A stretch of 64,000 nucleotides of DNA, taken from the NCBI GenBank assembly GCA_030685235.1, contig MU839238.1, forward strand, positions 31,360 to 95,359. Direction: 5' to 3'. Source of the DNA: Copromyces sp. CBS 386.78 (Eukaryota > Ascomycota > Sordariomycetes > Sordariales > Sordariaceae). Position numbers and translations under genes: made by a program. The first letter of the stretch is position 1. Each line of letters starts with the position of its first letter. The notes under the pieces were generated by a model. The model was not told the DNA's origin. It saw only the letters and a program-made list of their open reading frames with translations, and did no database searches. Below, in pieces: positions 10,717 through 24,403 of this stretch.

Positions 10717-12899
10717 ACATGCCCGAATATCTTCCTCCGCTGTAGATCAATGTGTTTAGTTCGATCGAGGACTGCCTCATGGTGATCAAATTGAAAATGG
10801 AAGCAACAGAACAACTTGCCCTCAACAACCCCAATCCCACCGTACCTGCAAAACCTCATCACTGTGACAACTGCAACCTCAACCCCCACTGTCCATCCAC
10901 TCAACCGCGCAACCGCCAAAGATTCCACAAAATCCCACCAGGGTGCATCAGGGTGCCATGGGTGGTCGGTTGGTTCGACCACTATCAAATAGCAATCAAT
11001 AGCCTGGTCAGGGGGGGTCGGCGGCTAAACCCTTGGCGATGACACTATGTTTTTCGTTTACACCACTTTCCCCTCCTCCACAACCACCTCTACCCATCTT
11101 CCACACCTTAGTACAGCCGAGTTCATGGGAAAAATAACTGGTGGTCAAGCTTTCACTCCATGTGTGCTTGGGTGACGATCGTGGCACCAGTAGCTTGGAG
11201 TTATTGAGAAGCATTAATGTTCTCGACGCTCTTTTACCCCGCGTGCAAGTCCGCCTTAATTGGAAGCGTATAAGGAATTGATCGTCGAGATTATCCAACG
11301 ACCGAATCACCGAGGTAGCGTGCGTGTGCTTGGGAGCTTCGATTGCGAGGACGAGAAGAGCGTCTCAATGGCAGGGCTGACAAGGGTTTGTATTTTGTCA
11401 GCAATTTGGCTGGAATTCACGGTTCATGGTGTTTTTGTTGCTCCCTTCCACTTGGGTTAATTTTCCCTCCAGGTTCAACATAGCCAAGAATGCTCTTTCC
11501 TTGCTCCCACCACCGCCCTATACAGTCTATTCTACATAACGCTGGCTGGTTTTGTTAGTTTGGTACCCACTCCTAGTTTACTAGACGAAATTCATCTCGA
11601 TTTATCCCAAAGCTTCACAAGCAGAAAATAAATCGATAAGTAGAGCTCCAAGAGCCATTAACAAGGCTCGAGATAGCATCAAATTTCTGAAAAAAAACAA
11701 AAAAAAACAAGAAAAAACATAATGCAAAATACTATCACGCTTTGTTCATAGAACGAAACGATTCAACCAAATAATATCAAAACGCCTACGAGGGAGGTTG
11801 ACCCAAGGTCTCAAGCTAATAGCCAAACCAGTATTGGACTGTGTTCTCTTGCCAAAATGAACACAACAATTCGGGAATCCGTGCCACAAACGCACACTCA
11901 ACTATCGACCCCTCCCCTCCATGGTGAGATCCATGATCATCACACCATCTCATTTCCATCTCCCACCCAGCTGCAGCCTGCTCCTACCTTCAGCTGTGAA
12001 CGACTTCGTCGGGAGCCTCGTCGTCATAAAACAAACCTACAACATCCATAGGTAACACAACGACGCACTCGAACAGAGCACAACGGTGACACAGACAACA
12101 CAAGCGCCCTTACCCAACCCAGCTCGGGTAGACGAGGGAGGGGAGTCTTGTACAGCATCTCGAGCTGGACCAAGACATGCAGATATGTACAATTACCGCG
12201 GACGAGGCAGACTTGCAGACATGCCCGTCCTTGTAGGCGTGCACGACATTTTTTTTCCCCCCCTCCTTGGCCGTCAGCAGCCACCGGCTTGGCCTCATGC
12301 AGTTAAGCATATACAGAGTCATTTGCCCGCCTGCTCACCTGTCTGCCCGGCCGGCCGGCCTCCGTCCCACCGACCAGGCCTGCCGCTGCCGCAATGCTTT
12401 CACAGCCGCGATTCATCACGGGATCCATGCCAGGGAACTCGGGTCTCTCGCGGGAAAAAAGCAAATGACTTGACTATGAAAGTCTAAGTGTATGTGTAGA
12501 GCTATAATGACCTTAGAGTCTGAAATACTCTAAAAGGCTGAAATCTGATACCGAGTCAAAGAAGCCCGAATGACAACCTGCCCTAACCGTTTATGCCCAA
12601 GACGCCAACGCTTCCATACCAGACCTGATTCCCATCCGTTGATTGTCGGGCCATTCCATGCAGAGAAAAAGAAATCAAGGGAGATGTAAAACATGCCGAT
12701 TCTCCCACCTTTTTCGCTTCTTGTCCTTTCCATTGTTTCTCTATACCTTTGACACGCTGAACGCCTATGTCCTTGTCGTCTTGAAAATCCCATAGTTCTT
12801 TCTCCACGAAAGTTCCTTCAGTTGTTAATCTATCCCGTCGTGTCTCGCAAGCCAAACACATCAACGATGCCGCTGTTGTCGGCCACGACGCCTACGGCG
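10717..12899. other. Intergenic region between copia element and the USP gene 3' end
   Basis: About 2.2 kb of unmutated sequence with only short frames lacking motifs or codon bias. The part nearest 12900 should be the 3' UTR of the minus-strand protease gene. An A-rich tract (11690-11720) and GC-rich CCGGCC repeats (12350-12360) are the only visible oddities. I see no gene I can support. Confidence 0.45.
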
Positions 12900-15800
12900 C
12901 TACTGCAGGTCGCCTTCGTTGACCTCCTCCGTTGACATCTTGATATCTCCCAGTTCATCAAACTGTTCAGAGTTAACTGACGAGTTCTCCCACTCTGTAT
13001 TGATCAAGATAATAATGTTAGGCGAGAGTGTCGCTCGATGCGATACTGGAGGAGTCGTCAAGCAACATACCGGACCCATCTTCTTCCACCTCGTCTACCT
13101 TCAATGTGTGCAATCGTTGGCCGATACCTGCGCCATTGTGTCAGTTATATGCCGCTATCCGTCTTTGGGGAAAATGCAACTTACTATGAAAAAGCCTTCT
13201 GAACCCCTTGGCTTCCACATCCTCTTCAGGGTCCGGAGGAGGAAAGTACTTGCTGCACAGGTCAATTACCCGTTCCAGGCTCACAACATGTCGCGCGGAC
13301 ACTTCAATGCCCGTCTCCACGAAATTGTCTCTCAGGTACTGCAGGCACCGGATTCCTAATCGCTTCGCGCTCGTCTTCATGCACTCCGCTTTCCTCTTAT
13401 CCTGCTCGGTATCACCAAATGAGGGTGATGGTCCGTACTGGAAAAGCTTGTCGTAAAGGAAGCGCTCAGTTTCTGAACTGGTTCTCGTATCGAAGTAGCC
13501 CAATAAACCGGGAGCCCAGTCGGGAAGGATGCTGATCACTTGAAGAGCAACAGTCTCATCATCCTGGCTCTCGCGCTTGGAATCGAACAGAGCCCGGTGG
13601 AACTCCAAAAATGCTCCGCCATCTGCACTCTCCACGACGCGGCATTGGTCGCAAATATGCTCTATGAGCTTTTCTACCAGTAACCTGGTAGGCGCATGAC
13701 GGCAAAACATCAGTGACGCATGTAGGAAAGGATAGATGAGCTGACTTGAGTTCTGGCTGCTGATGTTGGCGATAAGAGCGTTGAAAATGCCCTCTTCGAG
13801 CCATCGGCTTTGCTTCGCCAGATTGATGATAATTCGGTGAGTGCCCTCAACGTTTTGGTAGATGCCGATGAGCTTTTCGGCAAAGATGTTGGCTTGAGTC
13901 TTATCCCACATCGTTTCCAGAAGGTTGGCTTCCACTAGCGTATACAGGAAAGGCTGTTCGAGCCATGGATCATTCTGAAGACGCTGGTCAGGACGACCTA
14001 CAGTAATCCTGACCTGGTTATCGTCTTCGACTTGCATAGAGGCAAGCAAAATATCCAGCAAACCTATGAGTGATCCGTAGTCAGGCAACCGATTCTTAGC
14101 CCGGCGCGAGAGATGCATGGCAAGCTTTTGGTACTGTTGACCGATGCGCAAATTGGCATCAGCCATGATGAGCTTCAGAAGAATCTCGAGGAATGGCCTC
14201 TTCAAGTAAATCGCCATCTCGTGGCGTCCCAGCTTGACGAACGCCCCCATCAAACCAAAAACTTCAGGCCACGACCTCGTGGTAGAGCAGATGTTCGCAA
14301 AAAGGGTCTCGAAAAGAACCATGACATATTCCATGGCCGAATCCTGGAAATCAACGTCATTCGCGTCGGGAGATGGCAAACCGTACCGCGATGGTAGCTG
14401 TTCCTTGATGACCTTGATCGCCTTAATCAGAATTTCGAGCGTCTTCTGGCGAACAGCGGCATCTGGATTTCTCTGCAGAAGCATCCGCAATGGCTCATAC
14501 GGCCCAGAAGAGCACCGAAACATTTCTATGCTCGATTGAGGACAATCTCGAGAAAGTTGCAGGATCTCCTCTGCAAGCAACCGGAAGTCTTCCAGATCTT
14601 TCAGTTTCGAAGCGACCTGGTCCAAATGGCCGAGCCCCATCGTAATGGCTTCGCCCTCAATCGCATGGTCTGGAGTGCACTGATGTCCGTTGGATTGCCT
14701 CATCAGCTCCACGGCGCGACACACATGCCGTGTGTGGTATGGGTCAAACAAGCAGTGTTTTCTCAGCAACATCATGTTGTCCTCCCCAATCCAGGGTTTT
14801 AGGTAAGGCAACATGTCGACCCGGAGCGGGCTGGCTTGCCCAAGTTCGCTAAGCCTTTGTTGCTTCTTCGCAAGAGATGACGACCGTTCATAAAACAGCA
14901 TGTAGGCGCTATAAGACTTCTCAAAGTGCATGCCGTTATGGTCGGAGTTTGATCTGTAGTCCGTGCCACCGAAGCAGGCGTTTTCCAGTTGACTAGGATC
15001 AAAGCTTGTAACCGAGTCATCATTGTACTCAACCCACACCGGCTGTTCGCTTCTCGACGGCCGTTCACGGATGTAGGAATAGTAGTGGCCTGACTCGGCC
15101 GTCCCGGAGTGCACTAGGACCCCGACAAGCTCAAAGACATCCTCTTGCTGGTCCTCGTCTGGATTCTTCAAGTGCTCCATGGTATAGGGGTGCATGTCAA
15201 TCTTGTCCGGGAAAGAGAAGAAGTCGTTGATCTTGCTCCTCTGAAGCGTACGCAGATTGAAATCGAAACGTTTCAAGTGGAAGATAAGATTGTCGGGGAT
15301 ATCCTTCAGACAAGCCCTCTTGACAGCATCAACGTGACGGTTGCATTCCGAACACTTGTACTTGTTCTCGCCTTCCATAATCTCCCCATCGACATATGCT
15401 TGCAAGCTTTCCTGCAAAGTGGTCTTCCCTTTGATGTCACACTGTATGGCAGAGAAAGGTTCCAGCCGTTCGGAGACATGGCTGCATTCCTTCGAGGCAA
15501 CCTGTTGGACCAGCTGTCCGCCGTAAAATGAGCGGAAACGGCGTCTGTCTGCATTGTTTAGGAACTGCCCTTCCCATCGATCGAAAAGAAGGTTGTAGAA
15601 CTCGTCCACATCCATCTGGTTAGTGACGTCAATCACCGTATCCTCATACGTTCTGATGCTCCCAATGCAGTCATCTGGGTTGGCAAAGCGACGGATGCTG
15701 TTTTGCATAAACGCAAATAGCCTCTGCATCTCAAGGAGTAGCTTCTGAGACCCCCCAATCATGTTCCGTACTGGGCTTTGCAAAATGTACTCACGGAAGT

Positions 15801-18800
15801 CCGTGTTCATGTAGAGCTGTGTCAACAAAGAGTTGAAGTAGCACGTGTTGGATAGGTTTTTTAATCCCACATAGCCGGCTGAAGATCTGAGAACCTTCTC
15901 TCGCTCATACGGTAGAGGCACTTCGTACAAGTACGGGTGATAGTCTGGGTCGGGGCGCGGTGGGGTTAAGGCCTTCAAGTCCCCGATGAGCCATGAAACC
16001 TGTGTTGGGTCTTCGCCGACGAGGACCAGAACGATACTCCAGAGTTTGTCCCTCGTGGTATCGGTAATAATGGGCCTGAAATTCTCCGCCTCTTTCGTGC
16101 CCAAAGGCGGATAGAGATGCTGCCAGTAGATTTTGCGGGCGACGCCGGCCAATGCGCCTCCAAGATCCTGATGCGCACGGACAATTGCCCAGATCAGATC
16201 GATAAGGCCGCTAACGGCAACATCCACCTTGGAGGGTTGTGTAGGGTCCTCAAAGGTCTGATACTCAAGGAGCCATCCGATCCATTCCTGGGAAAGCTTT
16301 TGGACGTTGACTAAAGGTGACTCGAATGTTACCAGAATCTTCAACATGCTCTGGCAAAGTTCGAAAAACTCTGTTGGGTTACCGGAGCTACTCATGGCCG
16401 ACCGCACAAAGCCCGAGATGACAGTCCATAGGTATGCGCGAAAAGGATTGTCATCATCAGACAACGTCTCAGATGTAGCCATGCGTGGCTCTGAACCCTG
16501 GGCAACCCTTCCCAGTTCGGTGGGGGTACCAAGCTCGAATTTCCCTAGCAACATCTGCTTTGTACTCTGCCTAACGCTTGCGCGTTGGTCATGAAGTAAC
16601 AGATCCTCGAGCAACTTGGGAACGCCGGGATGTTCGAAGCACGCCTTCATGAGTTCTGGACTCATCGAGCAGGCGTCCAAGATGCTATGGAGGCAGACGG
16701 GTATGCGACGAACAGTGTGCTCAACTGCGCTGTTGTGGCAATCGACTAGAATGTTGACCAGTCGATCCAGTAATGCTCCGTCGATTAGCTCGATAGCCGA
16801 GTGCGGAAGGAGAGGATCTACAAGTGTTAGTGTACGTGTCACAATGTGTACCAAAGGGTTGAGACGCTTACCTTGGAGTATCAGAACAAAGCATTCTACC
16901 AAGTTGAAAATCCAATCAAGCCGCATTTCATGAGTAGGCCAGTCTCGGGTCAGATCCTGGTCTGATATCGCACCAACCACGATGCGCAAGCCTCTAAGCA
17001 GAGATTTGCTGTGTAACTTGATCGAATCTTCGTTACCCGCAACACCTTCAGGGTGGTGATTGGCAACGCCTTCTTTTGGGGGCTTGAGATATTCGCGTAG
17101 CGCATATACGGAATACTTGGCCTTGAAAGGCTGATCGGCCGGGAAGATATCCTGGTGGGTTGTTGAAGGCTCATCGATGAGTTTCAGGATATTCTCATCG
17201 GCCGGAAGTTGGCTTAGGAGATCATAAATCTGCATCGTGTTAGCTAAAGAGCCACAAGACAGATTATCACGGAGATAACTTGCCTCTTCAGAAATCTTCT
17301 CCATTGTCAAGCACTCATACAACTCCCCGAAATGACGTAGAATCACAACCTCAACAGGTGAAGCTCCGGAGCGTATGTTCTCGCCAGGTGATGCCGCATT
17401 GTCATCTGCCTCGCGTTTGACAAGGATCAAGCCGTCATGAATACGCAGTTCCTCCAGTGACTTGCACATCAACTCTTCTCGAGGTAGGAGTATATTTCCT
17501 CGGTAGTACATCCGGTAGTTACCAAACCCCGTGGCCTCACGCAAGCTTCCAAACAATGATCTGGCCGTGTTGAGCTTGCCAATACTGAGAGGAAGTACGT
17601 CGGTTTGAGATTCGCCATCAAATGACTGGTACTTGAGTTCAGCTGAGTCTCCCTCGATCTGCTTCGGTGGATCCAAGCTAAGAGCGCGGAGATCAGGTGC
17701 GGAAAATTTGGGATTATTTTTATACTCCCGATGGAAAGCCCTGAGAACGGCAAGCGGGCGGACGCAAAAGCGTTCCTGCTCGCATAACTGCTGTTCTAGT
17801 GTCATCACGTCGTTCATCCCAGACTCACTGCTGGAGACATGGATGCAAAGACCTCGCAATTTCTTGGCCGCCGAGATCAACTGGCCAAGGCAACGTTCGG
17901 CCAAGGCCAAATGTAGTTGGCGAGCGATGGGGAGGGGAACCGGTCCGTTGGACGAATTTCCCATATAGACGTCCCCTACAAGTAGGTCAATGGCTGGCTT
18001 TTCGATACTACCCTCCGGTACCGAAAGGATGATACGCCAAAGTTGCTCTATCCCAAAATGACCAATGCTCTCTGTGTCTTCGACGAGGAGACGCGGAGCA
18101 TGGATGATCGGCAAGATGCCGGTGCGAATGAAGTCAATTGTGCCCAAGGTAAAGAACTCCGGAGCAAGCGATGGGAGGAAGTCAGTGAAGGAAGTGGACG
18201 CAAATTTTGCTTTGGAATTGTCCTGCAGCAGTTTCCATCCTGCGGTCCGGTCTTCTTCGCATGCCGCCTCTGGGCCAACAAGCAGATTCCAAAGTTTCTG
18301 GCTGAGATCGGAGGGGATTTCGGGAGACCCGTCGCTGAGGACCCAGGACAGAAGATCTCTTCGAGGTGAATTAGCATAGCCACTAATGACCGGAGGAAAC
18401 CCGGCAGCCCGCGCGGTAGGAATCGAGCCTTCAAACTCCTCAACGAGAATTCTGACCAGGTCATGCTGCTTAGCTAGCATCTTGAGTTCCCTACCCGCGG
18501 ACGAGCGCGTCATCCTGGACAAAATCCATAGGCTTCCCAATGCATATTGGGTTCTCAAAGAAATATCTCGCAAGCACTCCGTGTAGGTGTGCATGCGAAT
18601 CTCCTCAGTTGGACCCTCCCTCAACAGCTCCGAGAACTTCTGTATTGCGAAGTGGTGGACTTCAGGGTAAGCAATCTGAGACTGTGACCCAAAGACTGAA
18701 GAGTCCCGTACGAGGCGAACACATAATGAATACGGGGTCGGGATGTTGCCTATTCTCTCCAGCCTGTCATTCAGCTGCTGAAGCACCTGAGCGCAAAAGT

Positions 18801-20907
18801 CTCTCACGGTCGAGGTCACTGAGTCCAGAGGCATCGCTTCCACCCTTGTACAGAAGTACAAGAGATCGCTTGGATTGAAAAGTTGTACGATCTTGCTAAT
18901 CATGTTGATGAGCGCACTGGATATCCGCGGGTCCTGGGTTGACTGGATAGTCTGGAACATAAGGTCGGTATGGTCAGTGGCATATGTCCGCGTGACAGCC
19001 AGGAAGCCAATAATGTTGCTGGACTCTAGCGTAATCTCTGGATGGCATTTGGGTCCCAAGATGTAGGATACCAGGCCAGATTCCATGAGATAATGGGCAA
19101 TGTGCTGCAGGAAGGCAGGACTAGAGTCGTCTGGGTGATTATTGTACTTCTTGTAGAAGGTAATCAAATCGGAGCACATTCCCACCGCGGATCGTATCCG
19201 AAGCTGCATTTGGCCGGACATGATGAGAGTGCAAAACATTCGAAACTTCCAGAGATACGCAACAGCCTCAGGGAGAAAGCGAGAGCTGAATGGTTTCGAG
19301 CCTTGTGGTTGATGTTGTATCAGAGGCATGGAAGTGGTACCATCGGCCGCGAGACAATAATGGTAAATACTTGTCAGTGAGGAAAGGTGGCGTAGTGTAG
19401 GTTCCCAAAGAAGATGTTTTTGGTCATCGCCGTTGATGATGGCCTCTAGCTTTGGCGAGAGAGCTTTGTAGACGAGATATCCCGAGGAAATAATGCTCTT
19501 GGCAGGGTCGTGGTTCAGGTAGGTTGTCTTTTCTGACCTGATGGGAATAACTTTTCGTGTCATAGCCCAGAAGAGAAAGCTCACACATGCCAATTCGTTG
19601 ATGAATCTGGGGTTCTTCGGCAACAAGTCGGACACGAGTTGTGTAAAACGTCCAACGTGGAAGGATGTAGGGGTAGGGCTGCCGCCATAATTGAGGAACG
19701 CCTCCAAGATATGTGAGGCTTCCAAGGCGTAACTCCACCCTTCGTCGTCCAGTTGTTGGTAGAACCCCTCGTGGTTGATGAGTGCAGAAAGGACCTGCAT
19801 GTAGCTGAGTGAAACAAGTTGCACCTGCTCCCGTTCTTCCACAGTTGCGCATCCCTTAAGGCGGTGAACATCGAGTTCGACGAAGAACGCAGTGAGCCTC
19901 GCAAATTGCTGATAAAGGGCAAACGGCTCACGTTTGATAGCCTTGACGCTCGGGTATAAGTGCCGCCGGTCGCACCATGCTGAAGCCAATGTAGGAAGCG
20001 AATGCCACAGGGGAGTGAATCGCATGTACCAGCCGGTGGCTGCAGAAATAGGGACATTTCTCATATGATTCAGAAAGTCCCCAATCCACAGAGCAACGTT
20101 TCGGCCAACCTGTTCATCTGTATAATTATTAGCATCCATGAACTAGTTCATAAGAGAGGGAATCAACCAAGAATAATTACCCAGAAGGGGGGCCAGTTTT
20201 TCAACCGTGTCCCGATAGGTCTCGTGCTCTTCGTGGAAAGGGAAGTCGGGCATATTATCCATGACTGGATCTTCCACGACAAGGTTCTCCTCCAAAGTAA
20301 AGGCGTTGGCAGTCTCCTTCCCCATCGCAACCTCAATCACAGGGCTACTGGCATCTGAGACCGGAGAGGGAAGAGCATCCTGGATGGCATCATCCCGGGT
20401 CATGTCAACCTCGGGCGCCTCCACGCTTGCTTGTACGTTATCGGCCGACGACAATGGTTCTCCAGAATTCTGTAGAGAGGCCGAGGTAGGCGACGAAGGT
20501 ATGGTTTCGAGAGTGCGGGAAGGGGTCCGCACGTTTATGGTGACTCGATTTGAACGTGAGGAGGAAGGCTCAGGTTGTGTAGCCTCTGGCTCCGGGATGG
20601 CAGGACGGGTAGCATTTGGCACGCTAGGCCGCTTTGTCCCACTGCTGGTATCCATCGTGTCGGGATCTGTCTTGGTTTCAGGTACCGGGTTGGCAGATGA
20701 GATGCCGGGAGAATCGTACGAGAGCCTCACAGAGGAGGGCGAATCGATGGATCGGCTTCGGGAGGGGCCGCTGCGAGAAGTACGCCTGCGCTTGGGTGAG
20801 GGCAGATCGGTATCCATGTAAGGATTCGAACCCTTTGTCGAGCTAGGCTCAGATGAGGTAGCACGTTCTAGGGACTCATCGGCTGCCGGATCTTGGTCTT
20901 GAGCCAT
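12900..20907 (-). CDS. Giant ubiquitin-specific protease (USP9X/USP24/USP34-like), 2585 aa
   Basis: Deubiquitinase of the peptidase C19 family. My exon model is 20907-20181, 20117-16872, 16817-13185, 13127-13071 and 12994-12900; introns of 63, 54, 57 and 76 nt have GT-AG ends and mostly CTAAC/CTGAC-like branch sites. The sum is 7758 nt, a multiple of three. Residues 1-240 are disordered (Ser/Pro-rich, with PSPKRRRTSRS resembling a nuclear signal). A long helical-repeat region follows, with a ubiquitin-like fold candidate at about 1085-1142. The Cys box LKNLSNTCYFNSLLTQL places Cys1650; the finger has CSEC near 1811; the His box SGHYYSYIRE gives His1902; the acidic residue is in EYNDDS (about 1924). 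All catalytic residues are present. The C-terminal part resembles the region Pfam calls DUF3517 in fungal homologues (recollection, not searched). The substrate is unknown. Reading only the longest frame would miss the first exon and replace the last 50 residues with wrong sequence. Confidence 0.93.
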
Positions 20908-23900
20908 CTGTATTACGCAGAGGAGAGCTGCGGGTGGTGGTGGTCGGCCCGGATTGCTGGGCTCCGGTCGAGGAAGCTCGGCGGTGGCTTCTAAGTACCC
21001 TAGTCTTTAGCATGTATGGATGAAAGAGTCTCGTTGCTTGATGTGAATGCAACGGGCTAGAGAAGCACGGATAGCTGCCGAAGCGAGCCACACGAAGCTG
21101 AGGAATGCGGCAGCTTCAGAGAAAACGGCCTGGGGATAGGGCACGCCGGTCGAGATGCCAATGAAGATGGATGACGAATGGAAGTGCGAATCGAAAAGTA
21201 TCAGCGTGTTGTGGGGTAAGGCGTAAGGCTGTCTGTCAATGATGTTCAAAAACACCAAGGTGCTTCCACTCCAAGCAACGCTCGAGGCGGGGGCTTGTGA
21301 TGAGATGGGTGAAGTGGCTATGCAAATCAAAGTATGTTACTCTTGTGTGTTGCCGGTCCACGGACGGGGTGGTGGGCAAAGTAAATAGAGAGAGAGAGAG
21401 AGAGACGGGACGACCAGATTGTTAGACGCGACGGGACTCTTTGTTCACGTCCGGGTTGTACGTGGTGCTTGCTGTGGTGGTGCTTGTTATGGTGCAAAGA
21501 AAGCAGAGGGGAAATGCCTGGGTTGGAAGCACGCTCCCGTGCTCTGGTTCGTTACGCGCGGTTCGTTAATACAACTAAACAGATGGCGGGTCAGTGTCGG
21601 TCGGGACGGGTGGATAGATGAATCGATGTTAGATCCAAGTTGTGATGTCCGGTCGAGGTAGGTGGTAGTTGTGGTAAGTGGGGGAGAGATGGAAGGCAGG
21701 TGGAAGCCGAGCTCGAGTGGGAGTAAAAGATACTGGCGGGGGAGGGCAGGGGGTGTGGATAAACAGGATCGGGAGGGGTTCAATGATGGAATGACGGGAG
21801 CTACCTTGCAGGTGGGGGAGGCGGCTCCGGTGCTGGTACAGTGGAGGAGTGAATGGCAGGTACAGCCCGAGCGGGTGGGACGGCTTGTTCCACCCAGAAC
21901 CTGAAGTGCCCGACTTTGCACTTTGGGCTAGTGTAGAGTGTAGCAGGGTTGGAGGCAGGCAGGGTAGGCAGGACTAAGATAGCCCGGTTGATGGTCAAAC
22001 AGGGGGGGGGGGGGGTGTGTCAGGTTTGGCAGGTTCATTCATGTGAATGTTCACTAACAAACACCCAATCACCAGTCTCGCCAAAGCGACCTCAAAGGCG
22101 ACCTACAGGCTAGCTGCTGTGCTTTTGCACATATTGCCCGTCCCCGATAGTCATCAGGGGTTGCCTACCATACACCTCTTGATGTATGTTGTCGGCCTTG
22201 GCAGTGTATCTGATTGTGGGCAGCCTCGGAGTATCAAAATGACTGCGTGTGATGGGGGAAGGAGTCTTGTTGACCAGGCCAGCCTTAACGACTGCCCACT
22301 GGGGGGTATTGAGAAGGAGGGACCCAAACTCAAAGCAAGAATCGATCGAAGGAGGATACGTACCGGAAGGCGGTGATGTGGTGATAGTACCCGCCGTGAG
22401 TTCTGCGGTCAAGTTGAGACTTGCCCTCGTCGTAGTTGGTGGTGCCGACTTGAAGCGTGTCGTACACGGGCAGGACCAAAGAGGTGTGAGCTGGATCAAC
22501 AGCCCGGTGAAGGGAAGATTGACGTCAGCCAGAACTGCCACGATAGGGAAGTAAGGAAGAATAGGTCGCGTTTGATGTCGACTGGTACCTAATAGTAGCA
22601 GAAATGAGGTGTCAAGGTGAGGTAGTAGCGAAGTACGCAACACGGGCAAGGATCAAAGAGCTTTTCCAAAGGCCAAGCGCAGTGCGGGTGCTTGTGGACG
22701 GCGGAAAGATCGATACGTACCAATTCCAGATTATCCAACAAGGGAAGAAGCGAGCTGTCAAAAGTGGGAAGAGGATCGGAATTTCCAAGTGTGCCAATTG
22801 AACGGGAACTGAATGCCAGGTGGTTTTTGCGGGGACGCGTTTAGACAGGTGCCAGGGTACACCCGCCGTAACTACGCCCAGGTGGGGTATCTCACGAAGA
22901 ATGGCGGGGTATTACGCAGTATTTGCAGGGCACCTTCTGAGTGACACCGGGCGCTCAGATATTGTTCTTGGGTGCAGGATGCCTAGGTAGTCTAGGTGTC
23001 TGAAGACAGCAAGTGAAGTGACTTTATAATCAACCTTCACTTTCTAGGACGGACATTGACAAATCTTAAGTGGTACATATGTAGCTGCAAGTAGATGATC
23101 ATAGTAGGCTTGGTTGGTGAGATGTGGATTTTAGTGAGGCCTGCCTCTCCCTACCTCCATGCAATTGCACCCTACGAGATGAACACCGACCGTAATGTGC
23201 TGGATGACGTTGATATCAATGTGAGTAACACCCCAGGGAGTGGAAATAACCCTCACTTGTTGACCCGTTGCCAAATTGCTTTGCTTCAAATGGCCATCAA
23301 TTCTTCCTGTCGGGTCAATGTGAAACCGCAGCGAGCTGTGCCGCCACACAGGTCTCGATGGAAATTGATCCATAAGGCCTTGACTTCGAACGCCATTTCA
23401 AATTTCCTACCTAGCTCAGACCTACTTACTGCTTCTTCAAGGAATTTGTCCAACATCGAGCCGAGTCGTCACGAGTGATGAGATAATCAGGATAAAGATC
23501 TGGCAATAGCTCTACTGTGTCGTCAGCTTTTACCCAGGCTCCCAAGATCTTGACGCCCTAACCTGGCACACCGTTTTACAACATTCGGCCTTCTGGTTGA
23601 TGTAGGCATCCCTGATTCAGGACCGAGTGACGTGCAGCAGGATGCTGCCCCGGCCCGAAGTCAATATGTGCCCTGTCCCTGGTCCATAAACCGGACATGC
23701 TCCAACCGTGCCCAAGAAAGATTGGTGGTGGAGACAGATGGAACGTGGATCTGAGATCGCGGATCACACATGTATGTACGATTCCACGCCGCTGTCTTAG
23801 CTAAAGCGTTTTTAGGCTTCCGCGCTGAAGCCGAGCGGCTCTGTCAAACTTGTAACCCGTGCTGTCTGTCAGACAGACACCGCACATTTGTCTAAATATT

Positions 23901-24403
23901 GGTGGCGTGGTGCAGAAGATGATGTACCGCATGATACCTGACCACTCGACCCAGATGCGTCCACTTTGGATGATCACGGTGCGGAACTCTAAAAATCGAC
24001 GGGACCTGCGGGATGATGGCGACGGGACAGGGCCGACTGTAACTTTCCACCCAGCCCCACGGGTACGTCGAGATACCGGTCTGTCGGCGGTAATCTTATA
24101 GGCGCGCAAATTACGCGCGCTTACCATTCCGTTTCTTCAGTACGATTCGGTATATACGAAAAATACGCAAAAGATTTAACTGATCACTTATCGCAGCATC
24201 GCTGTGTGTCGCATCGACGGTTTCAAGTAAACATACTCACAGCACCCACTACTAGGCACGATATCTATGTACTTTCTCAACACACCTTGGTGAATCAACC
24301 GACTCCTTGTTAGAAGCTCAAATCCACATCGCCCTTGCCTTCATATTAAATCCGAAGTTCGCAATCGCGCTGCTAGGGAGTTGGCCTTTCCTGAGAAACG
24401 ACA
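20908..24403. other. 3.5-kb gene-free stretch upstream of the USP gene and pop3
   Basis: The two flanking genes are divergent, so this holds both promoters. I find only short frames without protein character. Visible simple sequence: an (AG)n tract near 21388-21403 and a run of 14 G at 22002-22015. At 23863-23879 there is a perfect 8-bp inverted repeat around one base (TGTCTGTC-A-GACAGACA), and at 24102-24120 GCGCGC is repeated around 7 bases. Several short frames on both strands near 21.4-22.8 kb could be upstream frames or a non-coding transcript. I cannot support a gene. Confidence 0.4.
23863..23879. promoter_or_regulatory. Palindromic site TGTCTGTC-A-GACAGACA
   Basis: A perfect 8+1+8 inverted repeat about 525 bp upstream of the pop3 start. 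Its symmetry suggests binding by a dimeric transcription factor, but I do not recognise a specific one. Chance remains possible in 3.5 kb of intergenic DNA. Confidence 0.25.

Noticed and set aside
22110..22649. 179-aa minus-strand frame as a gene
   Set aside because: Composition is dominated by Thr/Pro/Leu with no motif and no matching splice signals; it overlaps other open frames equally long.
23095..23478. 127-aa plus-strand frame as a gene
   Set aside because: No recognised family, no C-ending codon bias, and no extension by plausible introns.
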